64,000 nucleotides of DNA. It comes from Bacillus sp. BHET2. GTDB lineage: Bacteria > Bacillota > Bacilli > Bacillales > Bacillaceae_B. The notes beneath the pieces are model-generated. The model did no database searches. It saw only the letters and a list, made by a program, of their open reading frames with translations, and was not told the origin of the DNA. Position numbers and translations under genes: made by a program. The DNA lies in contig NZ_VCQN01000006.1 in assembly GCF_005938125.1 (NCBI RefSeq), positions 1 to 64,000 of the forward strand, read 5' to 3'. The first letter of the stretch is position 1. Every line of letters begins with the position of its first letter. Positions 17,739 to 27,258 of the stretch are shown piece by piece.

Positions 17739-18758
17739 GTGGTGTGGACTCCCTTTTTGGGGTTAGTATGTGCGTTTGGTGGGGAATTATCTGTTCGTTT
17801 GGAATAGATAACAGATTTTGTACCTCCTTGAGTTTCTAGCTGAAGAGATTTCAATATTTTATAAGCTGTGTTTCTCGAGTTTAGATGGATAAAATTCCTT
17901 AGCTCACTGTTGGTTAGGTGATCACTTATTAATAAGAAATATTCCCGGACCGCCTCTATATGAGCATGCTTTGAATAGGCTCCACATTTAACACAGGACC
18001 ATGAAGCACTCACTCTAATCATGGGAGTGTGATTGCATTTCTCACAACGTACCCCAGTGATAATATCCCTTTGGGAAATGGAATAGGCTCCCATGATGTC
18101 AGTATCAGATTCTTGATGTTTTTTTAAAATGTTCCTTGTCACTTTTAAAAGTTCTTTATCTGTAACTGCTGTTTTCAAATATTTCTCATTCAATTCTTTA
18201 ATCTTATCTACTATATTCTGAGCGTGAATAATATTTCTATAAGGGGAGTCCCCCGGCGTGCTTTGAGTGTAATTCAGAATGGTTGATGGATTACTAAATA
18301 CAACGAGGTGTTCAATGGGGGGGATGCTTCAGTTTATGGATACCAAACCATTTTTGGAGTAATAATTTTTGTCTTTGCACTTGAGAAATAGGGTCAGAAA
18401 ATCCTTCTGTTACGCCTTTATAAGTTCGGGTCAGTTGTTTAATGAATGGATCAATCGTTACGTTTCCTAAAATGTTCTTTACTTCGATAAGTAAAATATA
18501 ACACGGAGTGAGGAGGAGGAAATCAATCTGGAAGTAGTTAGAGAATAGAGGGAGCCTTACATCGTAAAAAATTTTGTATTTCTTGTCTTTTAAGAAGCTG
18601 AGGTGATAGTAGACTGTTGATTCTCCGTTGTATCCTGCTTTTCTTTTCTTAAAATCCTTCTCTACCATAGGAAAGTTTTGATGATGGGGAGGCAACCTCC
18701 ATAATAATGCTTGATTTTTTTCAATAATAATAGGGGTCTTGAGTCCTTTACAGATCAA
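17735..18758 (-). pseudogene. NERD-domain nuclease-like protein, copy 1 (frameshifted)
   Basis: The first part (18312..18758) encodes the NERD domain with Glu46, Asp79 and the EVK motif (Glu92-Lys94). The second part (17735..18193) encodes a zinc ribbon (C50xxC53...C67xxC70 within that part) and a helical tail ending in SRNTAYKILKSLQL. Removing one G from the run of seven at 18317..18323 joins both into one frame with an unbroken linker that reads IEHLVVFSNPSTIL. The intact product would match the second NERD protein at 28283..29302 in length and layout. The start has GGAGTG upstream. Real decay, phase variation or a sequencing error are all possible. Confidence 0.85.
18317..18323 (+). other. 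Run of seven G that breaks the NERD frame
   Basis: A mononucleotide tract inside the coding region. A six-base version restores the full reading frame. Confidence 0.8.
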
Positions 18759-18850
18759 ATGATCACACTCCTTTAAGGTTATGGTATCTTAGTTCGCCAA
18801 AGCATTGGGTAACCCTCCTTTTCAATTGAAAATTTTAACAAATAGACACG

Positions 18851-18966
18851 AATTGCGTCATTTTTGAAAGGGTTTGCGTCATAATCTATATAATTGCGTC
18901 ATTTCTCTTCTTAATTGCGTCATATTTTTATTTATTGCGTCATTCAACTGGAGAATTGCGTATTTT
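18851..18966 (+). repeat. Phased repeat array 1 (TTGCGTCAT units) upstream of NERD copy 1
   Basis: TTGCGTCAT begins at 18853, 18874, 18894, 18915 and 18935, with a variant TTGCGTATT at 18956. Steps are 21, 20, 21, 20 and 21 bases, close to two helical turns. The bases between the cores are AT-rich and not conserved. The array starts 93 bases from the NERD start codon. Because the step alternates between 20 and 21 it cannot be a coding repeat. Confidence 0.85.
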
Positions 18967-19020
18967 TGTAAAAATTGGAAATTCACGAATCGATATCACT
19001 CGTCAAACACCAAAACCCAT

Positions 19021-19052
19021 AAAAAAACACGACAACCCCAAGGTCATCGTGT
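19021..19052 (-). terminator. Terminator after cshA
   Basis: AACACGATGACC pairs with GGTTGTCGTGTT around TTGG on the minus strand and is followed by seven T. Confidence 0.88.
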
Positions 19053-19064
19053 TCCCAATCAAAA

Positions 19065-20597
19065 TCAAGAATTGTTATAAGATTTGCGGTTGCTTGAAGA
19101 TTGTGGTCTGCTACCGCCAGTACGGTTGCGATCTCCGCCACGGCTTCCGCCTCCGCGATTTCCACCGCCAGTACGTGATGATCCACCACGACTACCGCCT
19201 TTACCACTGCGTGCTCCACCTTTGTATCCACCGCCGCGATTTCCGCCGCCACGGTTTCCACCGCCACCACCTCTTGATGGTAATGGACGCTCTTCAGTAA
19301 TGTCTACTGGAGTTGTATCCGGTTCTTTTGTCAATACACGGATCGCTGCAGCTACTGCTTGAACAGGATCGTGATCTCCAAGGAACTCTTCAGCTAATTG
19401 ATAGTAATCTTTAATATCACTTTCTTTTGCTGCTTCGGCTAATTTTTCTAGAGCCAGGCGTTGTTGACCTTCTAGGGCTTCGTTTAAGCTAGGTGGCTTA
19501 AGGGCCGTCATTTTCTTCTTCGTTGTTTGTTCAACGATTTTCAGGTAACCCATTTCTCTTGGTGTTACAAACGTAATGGACATACCCTTCTTACCTGCAC
19601 GACCTGTACGTCCGATACGGTGAACGTAGCTTTCAGGATCTTGAGGAATATCAAAGTTATAAACATGCGTTACACCAGAAATGTCTAATCCACGAGCAGC
19701 AACGTCTGTTGCAATCAGGATATCGATACGGCCTTCTTTGAACTTCTTAAGAACCGTCATACGACGAGCTTGAGAAAGATCTCCGTGGATTCCTTCAGCC
19801 AGGTAGCCGCGGATGCTAAGAGCTCTAGCAAGTTCATCTACTCTACGCTTTGTACGACCGAATACGATCGCAAGCTCAGGTGATTGAACGTCGATTAAAC
19901 GAGAAAGAGTATCGAATTTTTCTTTTTCACTTACTTTTGTGAAGAATTGTTCGATGTTCGAAACCGTTACTTCTTTCGATTTAACCTTGATTACTTCTGG
20001 CTCTGACATGAAGCGGTTAGCAATGCGGCGGATTGGATCCGGCATTGTTGCAGAGAATAGAAGTGTTTGTCTTGTGCTTGGAACTGTCTCAAGAATGCTT
20101 TCGATGTCTTCGATGAAGCCCATGTTAAGCATTTCGTCTGCTTCGTCAAGTACAAGTGTCTCAACGTTTTCAAGGTTGAGTGTTTTACGTTTGATATGGT
20201 CAAGTAGACGACCTGGTGTACCCACGATGATATGAGGGTTCTTTTTCATCGCGCGGATTTGACGTTGAATGTCCTGTCCTCCATAGACAGATAACACGCG
20301 AGCACGCTTGTCGGCGCCGATACGATATAACTCTTCAGAAACTTGGATCGCAAGTTCACGAGTTGGTGCAATGATAAGAGCTTGAACGTTTGGATTTTTT
20401 ACGTCGATTTTCTCGATCATCGGAATTCCGAATGCTGTTGTCTTACCTGTTCCAGTTTGTGCCTGACCGATAATATCTTTACCTTCTAAACCTACTGGGA
20501 TCGTACTTGCCTGAATTGGTGTTGCTTCTTCAAAGCCCATACGTTTAATTGATTTCAACGTAGATGCGCTTAAATTTAAATCTGCAAACTTAGTCAA
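19065..20597 (-). CDS. cshA: DEAD-box RNA helicase CshA
   Basis: A 510-residue helicase with [21 protein letters not shown] and [10 protein letters not shown] in order, and a C-terminal tail of about 75 residues rich in RGG/GG repeats that binds RNA. CshA works with the RNA degradation machinery and in ribosome assembly at low temperature. The start is a TTG at 20597: AAAGGAG lies nine bases ahead and the product then begins [10 protein letters not shown], like other CshA proteins. About 140 bases of untranslated leader follow the upstream terminator. Confidence 0.96.
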   Translation of the reverse strand: MTKFADLNLSASTLKSIKRMGFEEATPIQASTIPVGLEGKDIIGQAQTGTGKTTAFGIPMIEKIDVKNPNVQALIIAPTRELAIQVSEELYRIGADKRARVLSVYGGQDIQRQIRAMKKNPHIIVGTPGRLLDHIKRKTLNLENVETLVLDEADEMLNMGFIEDIESILETVPSTRQTLLFSATMPDPIRRIANRFMSEPEVIKVKSKEVTVSNIEQFFTKVSEKEKFDTLSRLIDVQSPELAIVFGRTKRRVDELARALSIRGYLAEGIHGDLSQARRMTVLKKFKEGRIDILIATDVAARGLDISGVTHVYNFDIPQDPESYVHRIGRTGRAGKKGMSITFVTPREMGYLKIVEQTTKKKMTALKPPSLNEALEGQQRLALEKLAEAAKESDIKDYYQLAEEFLGDHDPVQAVAAAIRVLTKEPDTTPVDITEERPLPSRGGGGGNRGGGNRGGGYKGGARSGKGGSRGGSSRTGGGNRGGGSRGGDRNRTGGSRPQSSSNRKSYNNS

Positions 20598-20743
20598 TGT
20601 TACATTCTCCTTTAATTTACATCTTTTATAACTAATCAATATCTGATTATATTTTTAGGTCGGAACGAAATCTTACCCACCGAAAGACTTCGGTATCTAA
20701 TCTAAAACCGTCTATATGAGATGTTTAGTTTTATGTTTGGTAC

Positions 20744-20774
20744 AAAAAAATACACTCTTCAAATTAGAAGAGCT
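20744..20774 (-). terminator. Terminator after the esterase gene
   Basis: CTCTTC and GAAGAG flank a six-base loop and are followed on the minus strand by TG and seven T. Confidence 0.65.
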
Positions 20775-20858
20775 AGCACGTCCAACAAAATAAGAACTAT
20801 GTTGTAGTAATGTTACCACTTCTAGAAATGAATTTCAATCTAATGTCAAATAGTCAAT

Positions 20859-21548
20859 CTATTCACTTTGCAGGAATTGGAAGATCTTATCAAAAAGTTC
20901 GTGATTATCTTCGCTGTGACAAATCAAGTGTTTTGCTTTAGAGGAGTAAAACAAATCCTTCTCCTGAGAAGAAATAGTCTCATATATATATTTCGCTGCT
21001 TTAGGGGGGACTATTCCATCATTTTCTCCTTGGGCGATAAATGTGGGGGTGTTCACCTTTGTTAGGAGGGGACGGGCCAACCTAACCACTTTTCTAAATT
21101 CATACGTGGACAGAATAGGGGTTTGGGTCACCTTCCATTTGTATCTGTTGTACAGCTCATTTTCTATCAGGTTTCCTTGCATGCCTTCTTTGAACATATT
21201 TCCAATATCTTTCAGCAACTGTTTAATGTTTACATAGTAAGCTGCCGCACTTAATAGGACAAGCTTGTTAATATCGTATTTTACGGAAAGATAGGAAGCG
21301 ATCAAGCCACCCATGGAAAAGCCGATTACATAAACCTCTTCGCAAGTATTCAATAGATCCTTCAGTGCCTCTTCGGCATGAAGAAGCCACTCCATATGTT
21401 TGACGCCCTTAAGTTCGAGGGTTTCTCCGTGTCCAGGGAGAGTCGGCACAACGATTTCCCAGTCAGTCCTGCTCCTAAGGAATTCTGCCAGCGGTGCTAC
21501 TTCATAAGGGCTACCTGTAAATCCGTGGATTAGTAAACAACCAATCAT
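20859..21548 (-). CDS. Alpha/beta-hydrolase, carboxylesterase-like
   Basis: The protein starts MIGCLLIHGFTGSPYE with the oxyanion HGFTG motif. The nucleophile is in GFSMGG (about residue 83), an Asp in ENDGIVP and a His in AKHLICH complete the triad. It belongs with Est30/YvaK-like carboxylesterases and monoacylglycerol lipases of Bacillus. I chose the ATG at 21548 (GGGG five bases ahead); a frame from 21587 adds 13 residues and is also plausible. It lies between cshA and murF, a position empty in B. subtilis. Confidence 0.8.
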   Translation of the reverse strand: MIGCLLIHGFTGSPYEVAPLAEFLRSRTDWEIVVPTLPGHGETLELKGVKHMEWLLHAEEALKDLLNTCEEVYVIGFSMGGLIASYLSVKYDINKLVLLSAAAYYVNIKQLLKDIGNMFKEGMQGNLIENELYNRYKWKVTQTPILSTYEFRKVVRLARPLLTKVNTPTFIAQGENDGIVPPKAAKYIYETISSQEKDLFYSSKAKHLICHSEDNHELFDKIFQFLQSE

Positions 21549-21656
21549 GTTATCCCCACTTACGTGAAAAAGTAGGGAGCGAGCCATACTCCCCTATCTC
21601 TACAAGCTCATTCTGTGCATTTCTCTAGGAGTTTAAACCATGACGTCACCATCATT

Positions 21657-23033
21657 TTATTCCTTTAATCCCTCGATGACTTCTTCTAACTTTATTCCCC
21701 TTGATGCTTTAAATAAAACCAACTCATCTCCTGTAATAAAGGAAGAAAGCGTTGATGTAAGACGTTCTTTATCCATAAACGAATGGACTCGATCTTCAGG
21801 GAAATTTTCAAGTGCTCCCTTACCGATAGAGCTTCCTAATGCCCCAAGAGTAAATACCTGCTGAATTTTCTCCGGATCAATCAAGCGTCCGATCTCTTCG
21901 TGAAACTCTTCTTCCTGATCACCAAGTTCCAGCATATCACCGAGAACGAGGACCTTCGTATTAAATCCGGTGATCTCTGATACAAGTTGGATGGCAGCTT
22001 TCATGGAAGTGGGACTCGCGTTGTAAGCATCGTTGATGATGCTCTCTCCCTTTTTCCCTTCCACCATTTCCATCCTCATTTGGGTCAGCTTTAATGATTG
22101 CAAGCCCTCTTTCATTTCATCCACACTCAGGCCGAATTTACGGGCAATCAAAATCCCCGCTAAGGCGTTATGGATATTATGCTGTCCTAAGACTGGAAGG
22201 AAAAATGTTTCCCCTTCAGCAAACGAAGCCTCAAAATAACTACCTTTATTATCCATTTCAATATTGGTTGGGTAAATGGTATTGGATTCGCTTCTGCCGA
22301 ACGTTTCCACATGTTTTAAATTCAGTCCTTTAACCCCATCCTGTAACAGTGGTTCATCACCATAGTATGCGAATAACCCGTCTGACTTTAAACCTTTCAC
22401 GATCTCAAGCTTGGCTTTGGCTATACCTTCTCGTGAGCCAAGGTCCTGAAGATGGGACTCTCCTATGTTTGTGATGATGGCAGCATCTGGCTGGGAGATT
22501 TCAGATAGAAGCTCAATCTCGCCAAATCCGCTCATCCCCATTTCAAGCACTGCCACTTCTGAGTCCTGGGGCAGAGAAAGGATTGTTAATGGAAGACCGA
22601 TGTGGTTATTATAGTTTCCCTGGGTTTTATGAACCCGATATTTCACCGATAGAAGATTAGCTACGATATCCTTCGTGGTCGTTTTTCCATTGCTTCCAGT
22701 AATGCCTACTACTTTCAAATCAAGCTCGTGACGATATTGATTCGCTAATGACTGAAGAGCAAGCAATGGATCTTCCACCACAATGACCGGCACATCTTCA
22801 GGGGGATTTGGGACACTCATATCCCATAGGGCAGCTGACGCACCATTTTCAATTGCATGTCGCACAAACTGGTGACCGTCCACGTTTTCACCTTTAAAAG
22901 GAACAAACAGGTTAGCCTCTTCAATCTTTCTTGTATCGATGGATACACCTTTCACCACAACCGAATCGAACGTGGAAAGGTCATTTTTTACGTCAAGCAT
23001 GGTACAAATCTCTTTTATCGTTTTTTGGAACAT
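21657..23033 (-). CDS. murF: UDP-MurNAc-pentapeptide synthetase (D-Ala-D-Ala-adding enzyme)
   Basis: A 458-residue Mur ligase with the P-loop GITGSNGKTTT at residues 110-120, an NNHIGLPLT segment and a C-terminal domain with NDAYNASP. MurF joins D-Ala-D-Ala to UDP-MurNAc-tripeptide. AAAGGAG precedes the ATG. It follows ddl, which makes its dipeptide substrate, with an 85-base gap. Confidence 0.97.
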   Translation of the reverse strand: MFQKTIKEICTMLDVKNDLSTFDSVVVKGVSIDTRKIEEANLFVPFKGENVDGHQFVRHAIENGASAALWDMSVPNPPEDVPVIVVEDPLLALQSLANQYRHELDLKVVGITGSNGKTTTKDIVANLLSVKYRVHKTQGNYNNHIGLPLTILSLPQDSEVAVLEMGMSGFGEIELLSEISQPDAAIITNIGESHLQDLGSREGIAKAKLEIVKGLKSDGLFAYYGDEPLLQDGVKGLNLKHVETFGRSESNTIYPTNIEMDNKGSYFEASFAEGETFFLPVLGQHNIHNALAGILIARKFGLSVDEMKEGLQSLKLTQMRMEMVEGKKGESIINDAYNASPTSMKAAIQLVSEITGFNTKVLVLGDMLELGDQEEEFHEEIGRLIDPEKIQQVFTLGALGSSIGKGALENFPEDRVHSFMDKERLTSTLSSFITGDELVLFKASRGIKLEEVIEGLKE

Positions 23034-23118
23034 TCTTTTACTCCTTTTACTCTTTTTTGATCAAAATAGAGCAGGGACTGCCTTTAGACGTTGAATCCTC
23101 TGGTCAGTCCCAAGTTGT

Positions 23119-24189
23119 TTACATCGTATGTTTGATGGTTTGTTTCTCTTGATAACGCTCTAAGCCAAGCTCTACCAGTTTGCCGATCAGGGTAGGGTAA
23201 TCGACACCCGTATGCTTCCAAAGAAGCGGGAACATGCTGAATGGCGTGAAGCCAGGCATCGTATTCACTTCATTCATATAAATCTGTCCATCTTCCGTTA
23301 AGAAGAAGTCGGCACGTACAAGTCCTGAGCAATCGAGGGCTTTATACGAATCAATCGCAATCTTCTTCATTTCGTTGTAGATGCTTCCTTCTACTTCTGC
23401 TGGGATGATGAGGGCTGTATCGCCATCCTCATATTTTGCTTTGTAATCATAGAAGTCCTTTTTCGGTACGATTTCACCTGCCACCGAGCATTCAGGCTGA
23501 TCATTCCCCATTACGCCAAGCTCGATTTCACGGGCCTTCACGCCTTCTTCAATGATGATCTTACGGTCGAACTGGAATGCTTCAGAGAAGGCGGCCTTCA
23601 GTTCTTCACGAGAAGTACATTTGCTAATCCCAACTGAGGACCCCAAGTTCGCAGGCTTTACAAAGCAAGGATAACTGATTTCTTCTTCTACTTGCTTATA
23701 TGCCGCTTCCGGGTTTCCTTGCCAAGTACTGCGAATGAACCAGGTGTAATTGACTTGTGGAATACCTGCTTGTGCAAATAAATTCTTCATGATGACTTTA
23801 TCCATTCCGGCAGATGAAGCAAGGACTCCATTTCCGACATACGGCAGATTCAATAGTTCAAGCATTCCCTGAACGGTTCCATCTTCCCCATTCGGTCCGT
23901 GAAGCAATGGGAAAATCATGTCATATCCCTCAGAATCTGAAGGGGCGATGGAGGTACTTAATGCATTCGGGGCCATTTCTTCCCCATCTTGGAACTGTAA
24001 TGCTTTCACATCTTCAACGGGAGCATCCAATTGTGGACCCTTGATCCACCTGCCTTCCATTGAGATGAAAATAGGATGAATTTCATATTTATTTAAGTCC
24101 AGGGCACTGATTACGGCCTTGGCTGTTTGCAGGGATACATTGTGTTCAGCAGATTTTCCGCCATACAACAAGCATAACTTCGTTTTCAT
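23119..24189 (-). CDS. ddl: D-alanine--D-alanine ligase
   Basis: A 356-residue ATP-grasp ligase with [13 protein letters not shown] at the N terminus, [24 protein letters not shown] and the metal-site segment [19 protein letters not shown]. The omega-loop tyrosine in YKAKYEDGD suggests D-Ala rather than D-lactate as second substrate. GGAGG lies ten bases before the ATG. ddl-murF uses the D-alanine made by alr at 10.8 kb. Confidence 0.97.
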   Translation of the reverse strand: MKTKLCLLYGGKSAEHNVSLQTAKAVISALDLNKYEIHPIFISMEGRWIKGPQLDAPVEDVKALQFQDGEEMAPNALSTSIAPSDSEGYDMIFPLLHGPNGEDGTVQGMLELLNLPYVGNGVLASSAGMDKVIMKNLFAQAGIPQVNYTWFIRSTWQGNPEAAYKQVEEEISYPCFVKPANLGSSVGISKCTSREELKAAFSEAFQFDRKIIIEEGVKAREIELGVMGNDQPECSVAGEIVPKKDFYDYKAKYEDGDTALIIPAEVEGSIYNEMKKIAIDSYKALDCSGLVRADFFLTEDGQIYMNEVNTMPGFTPFSMFPLLWKHTGVDYPTLIGKLVELGLERYQEKQTIKHTM

Positions 24190-24415
24190 GAATACGTTAC
24201 CTCCAATATTAACAATAGATGTTTCTATTTTATCACTTTCATCAGAAAGGGAAAGAATGATTCATATGGAAAATAAAAATTACCACATTTGTCTTAATCC
24301 AAATGGCATTTCAAGAACGCCCAATATATATGTATGCAAGTGAAAACTAGTATGCGATAGGAAGTTACCATCATTATTCTGAATACATTTAAAATTTCGC
24401 CTATTTAAAAAGCTA

Positions 24416-24444
24416 TTAAATTATCATTCTACAAGGTGTATAAT
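24416..24444 (+). promoter_or_regulatory. Possible promoter of the symporter gene
   Basis: TATAAT at 24439..24444 with a weak -35 (TTAAAT, 24416..24421) at 17 bases, 42 bases before the start codon. Confidence 0.45.
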
Positions 24445-24486
24445 CCTCCTATTAAAAACATTTGTACTTTCAAGGAGGACACCCAG

Positions 24487-25674
24487 ATGAGAAAGCTTGG
24501 TTTATTACCTAAAATTATTTTAGGAATCGCGTTAGGTATTATCATCGGAGCATTTGCCCCGGAATGGTTCGTGAAAATCTTCGCCACGTTCAATGGATTA
24601 TTCGGCAACTTCCTCGGATTCGCGATTCCATTAATCATCATCGGATTTATTGCTCCGGGAATTGGATCCATGGGCAAAGGAGCAGGCAGACTGCTTGGAT
24701 TAACTACAGCTCTCGCATATGGTTCCACGGTACTCGCCGGCCTACTTGCCTTTACGGTTGCGAAGTCTATTTACCCAACTTTACTCGCTAATCAAACTTC
24801 CCAATCATTTGAAAATCCGGAAGAAGCTCTTCTCAAAGGGTTCTTCACAGTAGACATGCCTCCTATTATGGGCGTCATGTCAGCGTTGCTGATTGCCTTC
24901 ACAATCGGTCTTGGGATGGCTGCCATTAAAGGAGATACTCTTCAAAAAGGCATGAATGAATTTAGAAACATCGTTGAACTTGTGATTGAGAAGATTATCA
25001 TTCCTCTCTTACCGGTTCATATCCTTGGTATTTTCGCCAACATGACACAAGGTGGACAAGTAAGTGCCATCATGTCAGTATTTGCTAAAGTATTTGTTAT
25101 GATCATTCTCTTACATGTTGTCTTTTTAGCCTTACAATATACAGCGGCTGGTACATTGAGAAAACAAAATCCCATTGTTATGATAAAGGGCATGCTTCCA
25201 GCTTACTTCACAGCTTTAGGCACACAGTCTTCTGCGTCTACAATACCTGTGACGCTTGAGCGTTCTAAGAAAATCGGTGCAAGAGAACGGATTGCTGACT
25301 TCTCCGTCCCGCTACTTGCAACGATTCATTTATCTGGTAGCACCATCACCCTGGTCAGCTGTGCCATGGCGGTCATGTTCATACAGGGAGAAGCACTGCA
25401 GTTCACTCAGCTCTTCCCATTCATTCTGATGCTCGGCATCACGATGATCGCAGCGCCTGGAGTTCCGGGGGGAGCGGTTATGGCAGCACTTGGATTACTC
25501 GAAACCATGCTCGGGTTCGGACCAACGATGACCTCCCTCATGATTGCCCTGTACTTAGCACAGGACAGCTTCGGAACAGCATGTAACGTGACAGGAGACG
25601 GAGCGATCACATCAATCGTGGACAAACTGACCCAAAAAAAGAAAGTCCCCGTATCGAAAGTAAAAGCTAGCTAG
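24487..25674 (+). CDS. Dicarboxylate/amino acid:cation symporter (DAACS family)
   Basis: A 395-residue transporter with eight or so transmembrane segments and the two family signatures, the hairpin QSSASTIPVTLERSKK and the substrate-site segment ACNVTGDGA. Homologues (GltT, SstT, DctP) import glutamate, aspartate, serine or C4 dicarboxylates with Na+ or H+. The substrate cannot be told from sequence here. AAGGAGG lies eight bases before the ATG. Confidence 0.88.
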   Translation: MRKLGLLPKIILGIALGIIIGAFAPEWFVKIFATFNGLFGNFLGFAIPLIIIGFIAPGIGSMGKGAGRLLGLTTALAYGSTVLAGLLAFTVAKSIYPTLLANQTSQSFENPEEALLKGFFTVDMPPIMGVMSALLIAFTIGLGMAAIKGDTLQKGMNEFRNIVELVIEKIIIPLLPVHILGIFANMTQGGQVSAIMSVFAKVFVMIILLHVVFLALQYTAAGTLRKQNPIVMIKGMLPAYFTALGTQSSASTIPVTLERSKKIGARERIADFSVPLLATIHLSGSTITLVSCAMAVMFIQGEALQFTQLFPFILMLGITMIAAPGVPGGAVMAALGLLETMLGFGPTMTSLMIALYLAQDSFGTACNVTGDGAITSIVDKLTQKKKVPVSKVKAS

Positions 25675-25680
25675 TCTACA

Positions 25681-25713
25681 AAGGTCCGTCCCTCAAATTG
25701 AGGGACGGACCTT
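25681..25713. terminator. Palindromic terminator with the GGTCCGTCCCTC motif
   Basis: AAGGTCCGTCCCTCA pairs almost perfectly with TGAGGGACGGACCTT around AAT. It lies between two convergent genes. The same arm sequence recurs at 45955..45989, 46979..46991 and 57278..57290. Confidence 0.75.
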
Positions 25714-26596
25714 ACTTTTGTTGAAGGGCTCTTTCTACTTCTTCTCGCGTGGGCATTCCGCCTTGCGCACCGAATTTGGTCACCGAAATGGATGCGGCAC
25801 GATTTGCAAAGCGCAGGCTTTCCTTCGTGGTCTTCCCTTCCGAAAGGGCTACCGCAAAGGCTGCGTTAAATGTATCCCCCGCCCCCGTTGTATCTACTAC
25901 TTGTACGGGATACGTTGAGACAACCACTTCCTGTTCACCGTCGAAGTAGCGGACACCCTTTCTCCCCTCAGTGATAAAGAGTTTATGGGGATACGCCTTG
26001 AGAGCGTCTTTCGCTTCTATTCCTGAAAATAGAATAGATGCTTCATGTTCGTTTGGCGTAAGATAAGCAACCGCGTCGATGATCTCCTTATCCACTTTAC
26101 GGGCAGGTGCCGGGTTCAGCATGAGTGGTATTCCGTGATGTTGGCAAATCCTACTCACATAGGCCACGGTTTCTTCCTGAATCTCCTGCTGGATCAGGAC
26201 TATGGTTGAGTCAGCAATCAAGCTTTCCGCCTTTCCCACGACTTCCGGAGTGAGATGGGCATTCGCTCCTTGTACAACAATGATACTATTGTCTTCTTCG
26301 GACAGCACAATATGTGCCGTACCACTCTCCCCTTCCACCACTTTCATAAAGCGTGTATCCACACCATTCCGTTGTAGGTTTTCCATGATCTCGGTTCCAT
26401 AATGATCGGTTCCGACGCATCCGACCATACACACTTCTGCTCCGAGGCGGGCGGCGGCAACTGCCTGATTGGCCCCCTTTCCTCCTGGCACCGTTGTAAA
26501 TGATTCCCCTAATACCGTTTCACCTGCTTGGGGCCGTTTTTTCGATGTGACCACCAAGTCCATTGAACTACTTCCAATTACCGTGATGCGCTTCAT
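25712..26596 (-). CDS. rbsK: Ribokinase (PfkB family)
   Basis: A 294-residue sugar kinase with the two PfkB signatures, GGKGANQAVAAARLGAEV near residue 38 and VVDTTGAGDTFNAAF near residue 233, the latter holding the catalytic aspartate. It phosphorylates ribose or a related pentose. The ATG at 26596 has GAGG eight bases ahead, while an upstream frame adds 13 unrelated residues. No ribose transporter or RbsR gene is next to it. Confidence 0.88.
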   Translation of the reverse strand: MKRITVIGSSSMDLVVTSKKRPQAGETVLGESFTTVPGGKGANQAVAAARLGAEVCMVGCVGTDHYGTEIMENLQRNGVDTRFMKVVEGESGTAHIVLSEEDNSIIVVQGANAHLTPEVVGKAESLIADSTIVLIQQEIQEETVAYVSRICQHHGIPLMLNPAPARKVDKEIIDAVAYLTPNEHEASILFSGIEAKDALKAYPHKLFITEGRKGVRYFDGEQEVVVSTYPVQVVDTTGAGDTFNAAFAVALSEGKTTKESLRFANRAASISVTKFGAQGGMPTREEVERALQQK

Positions 26597-26696
26597 CCTA
26601 TCAACCTCTCTGATCATTTTCCGAACGAACTCCACTCCTATTATTGTTATTTTCTGTATAATGGAAATAATAACATACTAAAGGAGTGCTCATGAA

Positions 26697-27248
26697 TTGA
26701 AATTAACTAGTCGACGTGTAACACTAAGAAAAATAGAAGAAAGAGATCTTCCCACTCTTTGGGACTTCATTTACGGGGAGCCTTCTCCTGAATGGAAGAA
26801 ATGGGACGCCCCTTATTTTGAACATAAATGGGTCACCCGACAAGAGTATATCGAATCCTCTAGAAGAAATAAGAGTCGTAACGATGAATTCCAGCGGATC
26901 ATTGATGTGGACGGAACCATCATCGGTACGGTCAGTTACTATTGGGATTACGAACCCACTAGATGGCTTGAAGCGGGTATCATTATCTATGATCCAGCAT
27001 ACTGGAACGGCGGATACGGGACTGAAGCGTTAACGCTTTGGGTCGACCATCTCTTTGAAACAAAGGAAATCGGCCGGGTTGGCATCACGACGTGGTCTGG
27101 AAACGAACGGATGATGAAGGCCGCAGAGAAAATCGGGATGGAGCTCGAAGGTCGAATGCGCAAATGCCGTTACTACAATGGTGTCTACTACGACTCGATT
27201 CGGATGGGCATGATTCGGGAAGAATGGGAAGAAAAACGCTCTCTCTAA
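26697..27248 (+). CDS. GNAT-family N-acetyltransferase, RimJ/RimL type
   Basis: A 183-residue acetyltransferase beginning LTSRRVTLRKIEERDL, with an acetyl-CoA-binding region around YWNGGYGTEALTLWVDHLF. The RimJ/RimL branch acetylates protein N termini or small amines. The start is a TTG with AAGGAG ten bases ahead. Only ten bases separate it from the next gene, so the two are probably co-transcribed. Confidence 0.85.
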   Translation: MKLTSRRVTLRKIEERDLPTLWDFIYGEPSPEWKKWDAPYFEHKWVTRQEYIESSRRNKSRNDEFQRIIDVDGTIIGTVSYYWDYEPTRWLEAGIIIYDPAYWNGGYGTEALTLWVDHLFETKEIGRVGITTWSGNERMMKAAEKIGMELEGRMRKCRYYNGVYYDSIRMGMIREEWEEKRSL

Positions 27249-27258
27249 AAGGAGTTTC

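Noticed and set aside
18851-18966. Repeat arrays interpreted as CRISPR
   Set aside because: Units are 9-12 bp with spacers of only 9-12 bp, far below CRISPR dimensions, spacers in array 3 repeat each other, and no cas gene is present.
19084-19362. Proline/arginine-rich and valine/alanine-rich frames opposite the cshA 3' end
   Set aside because: They are by-products of the RGG-repeat codons of cshA read in other frames.
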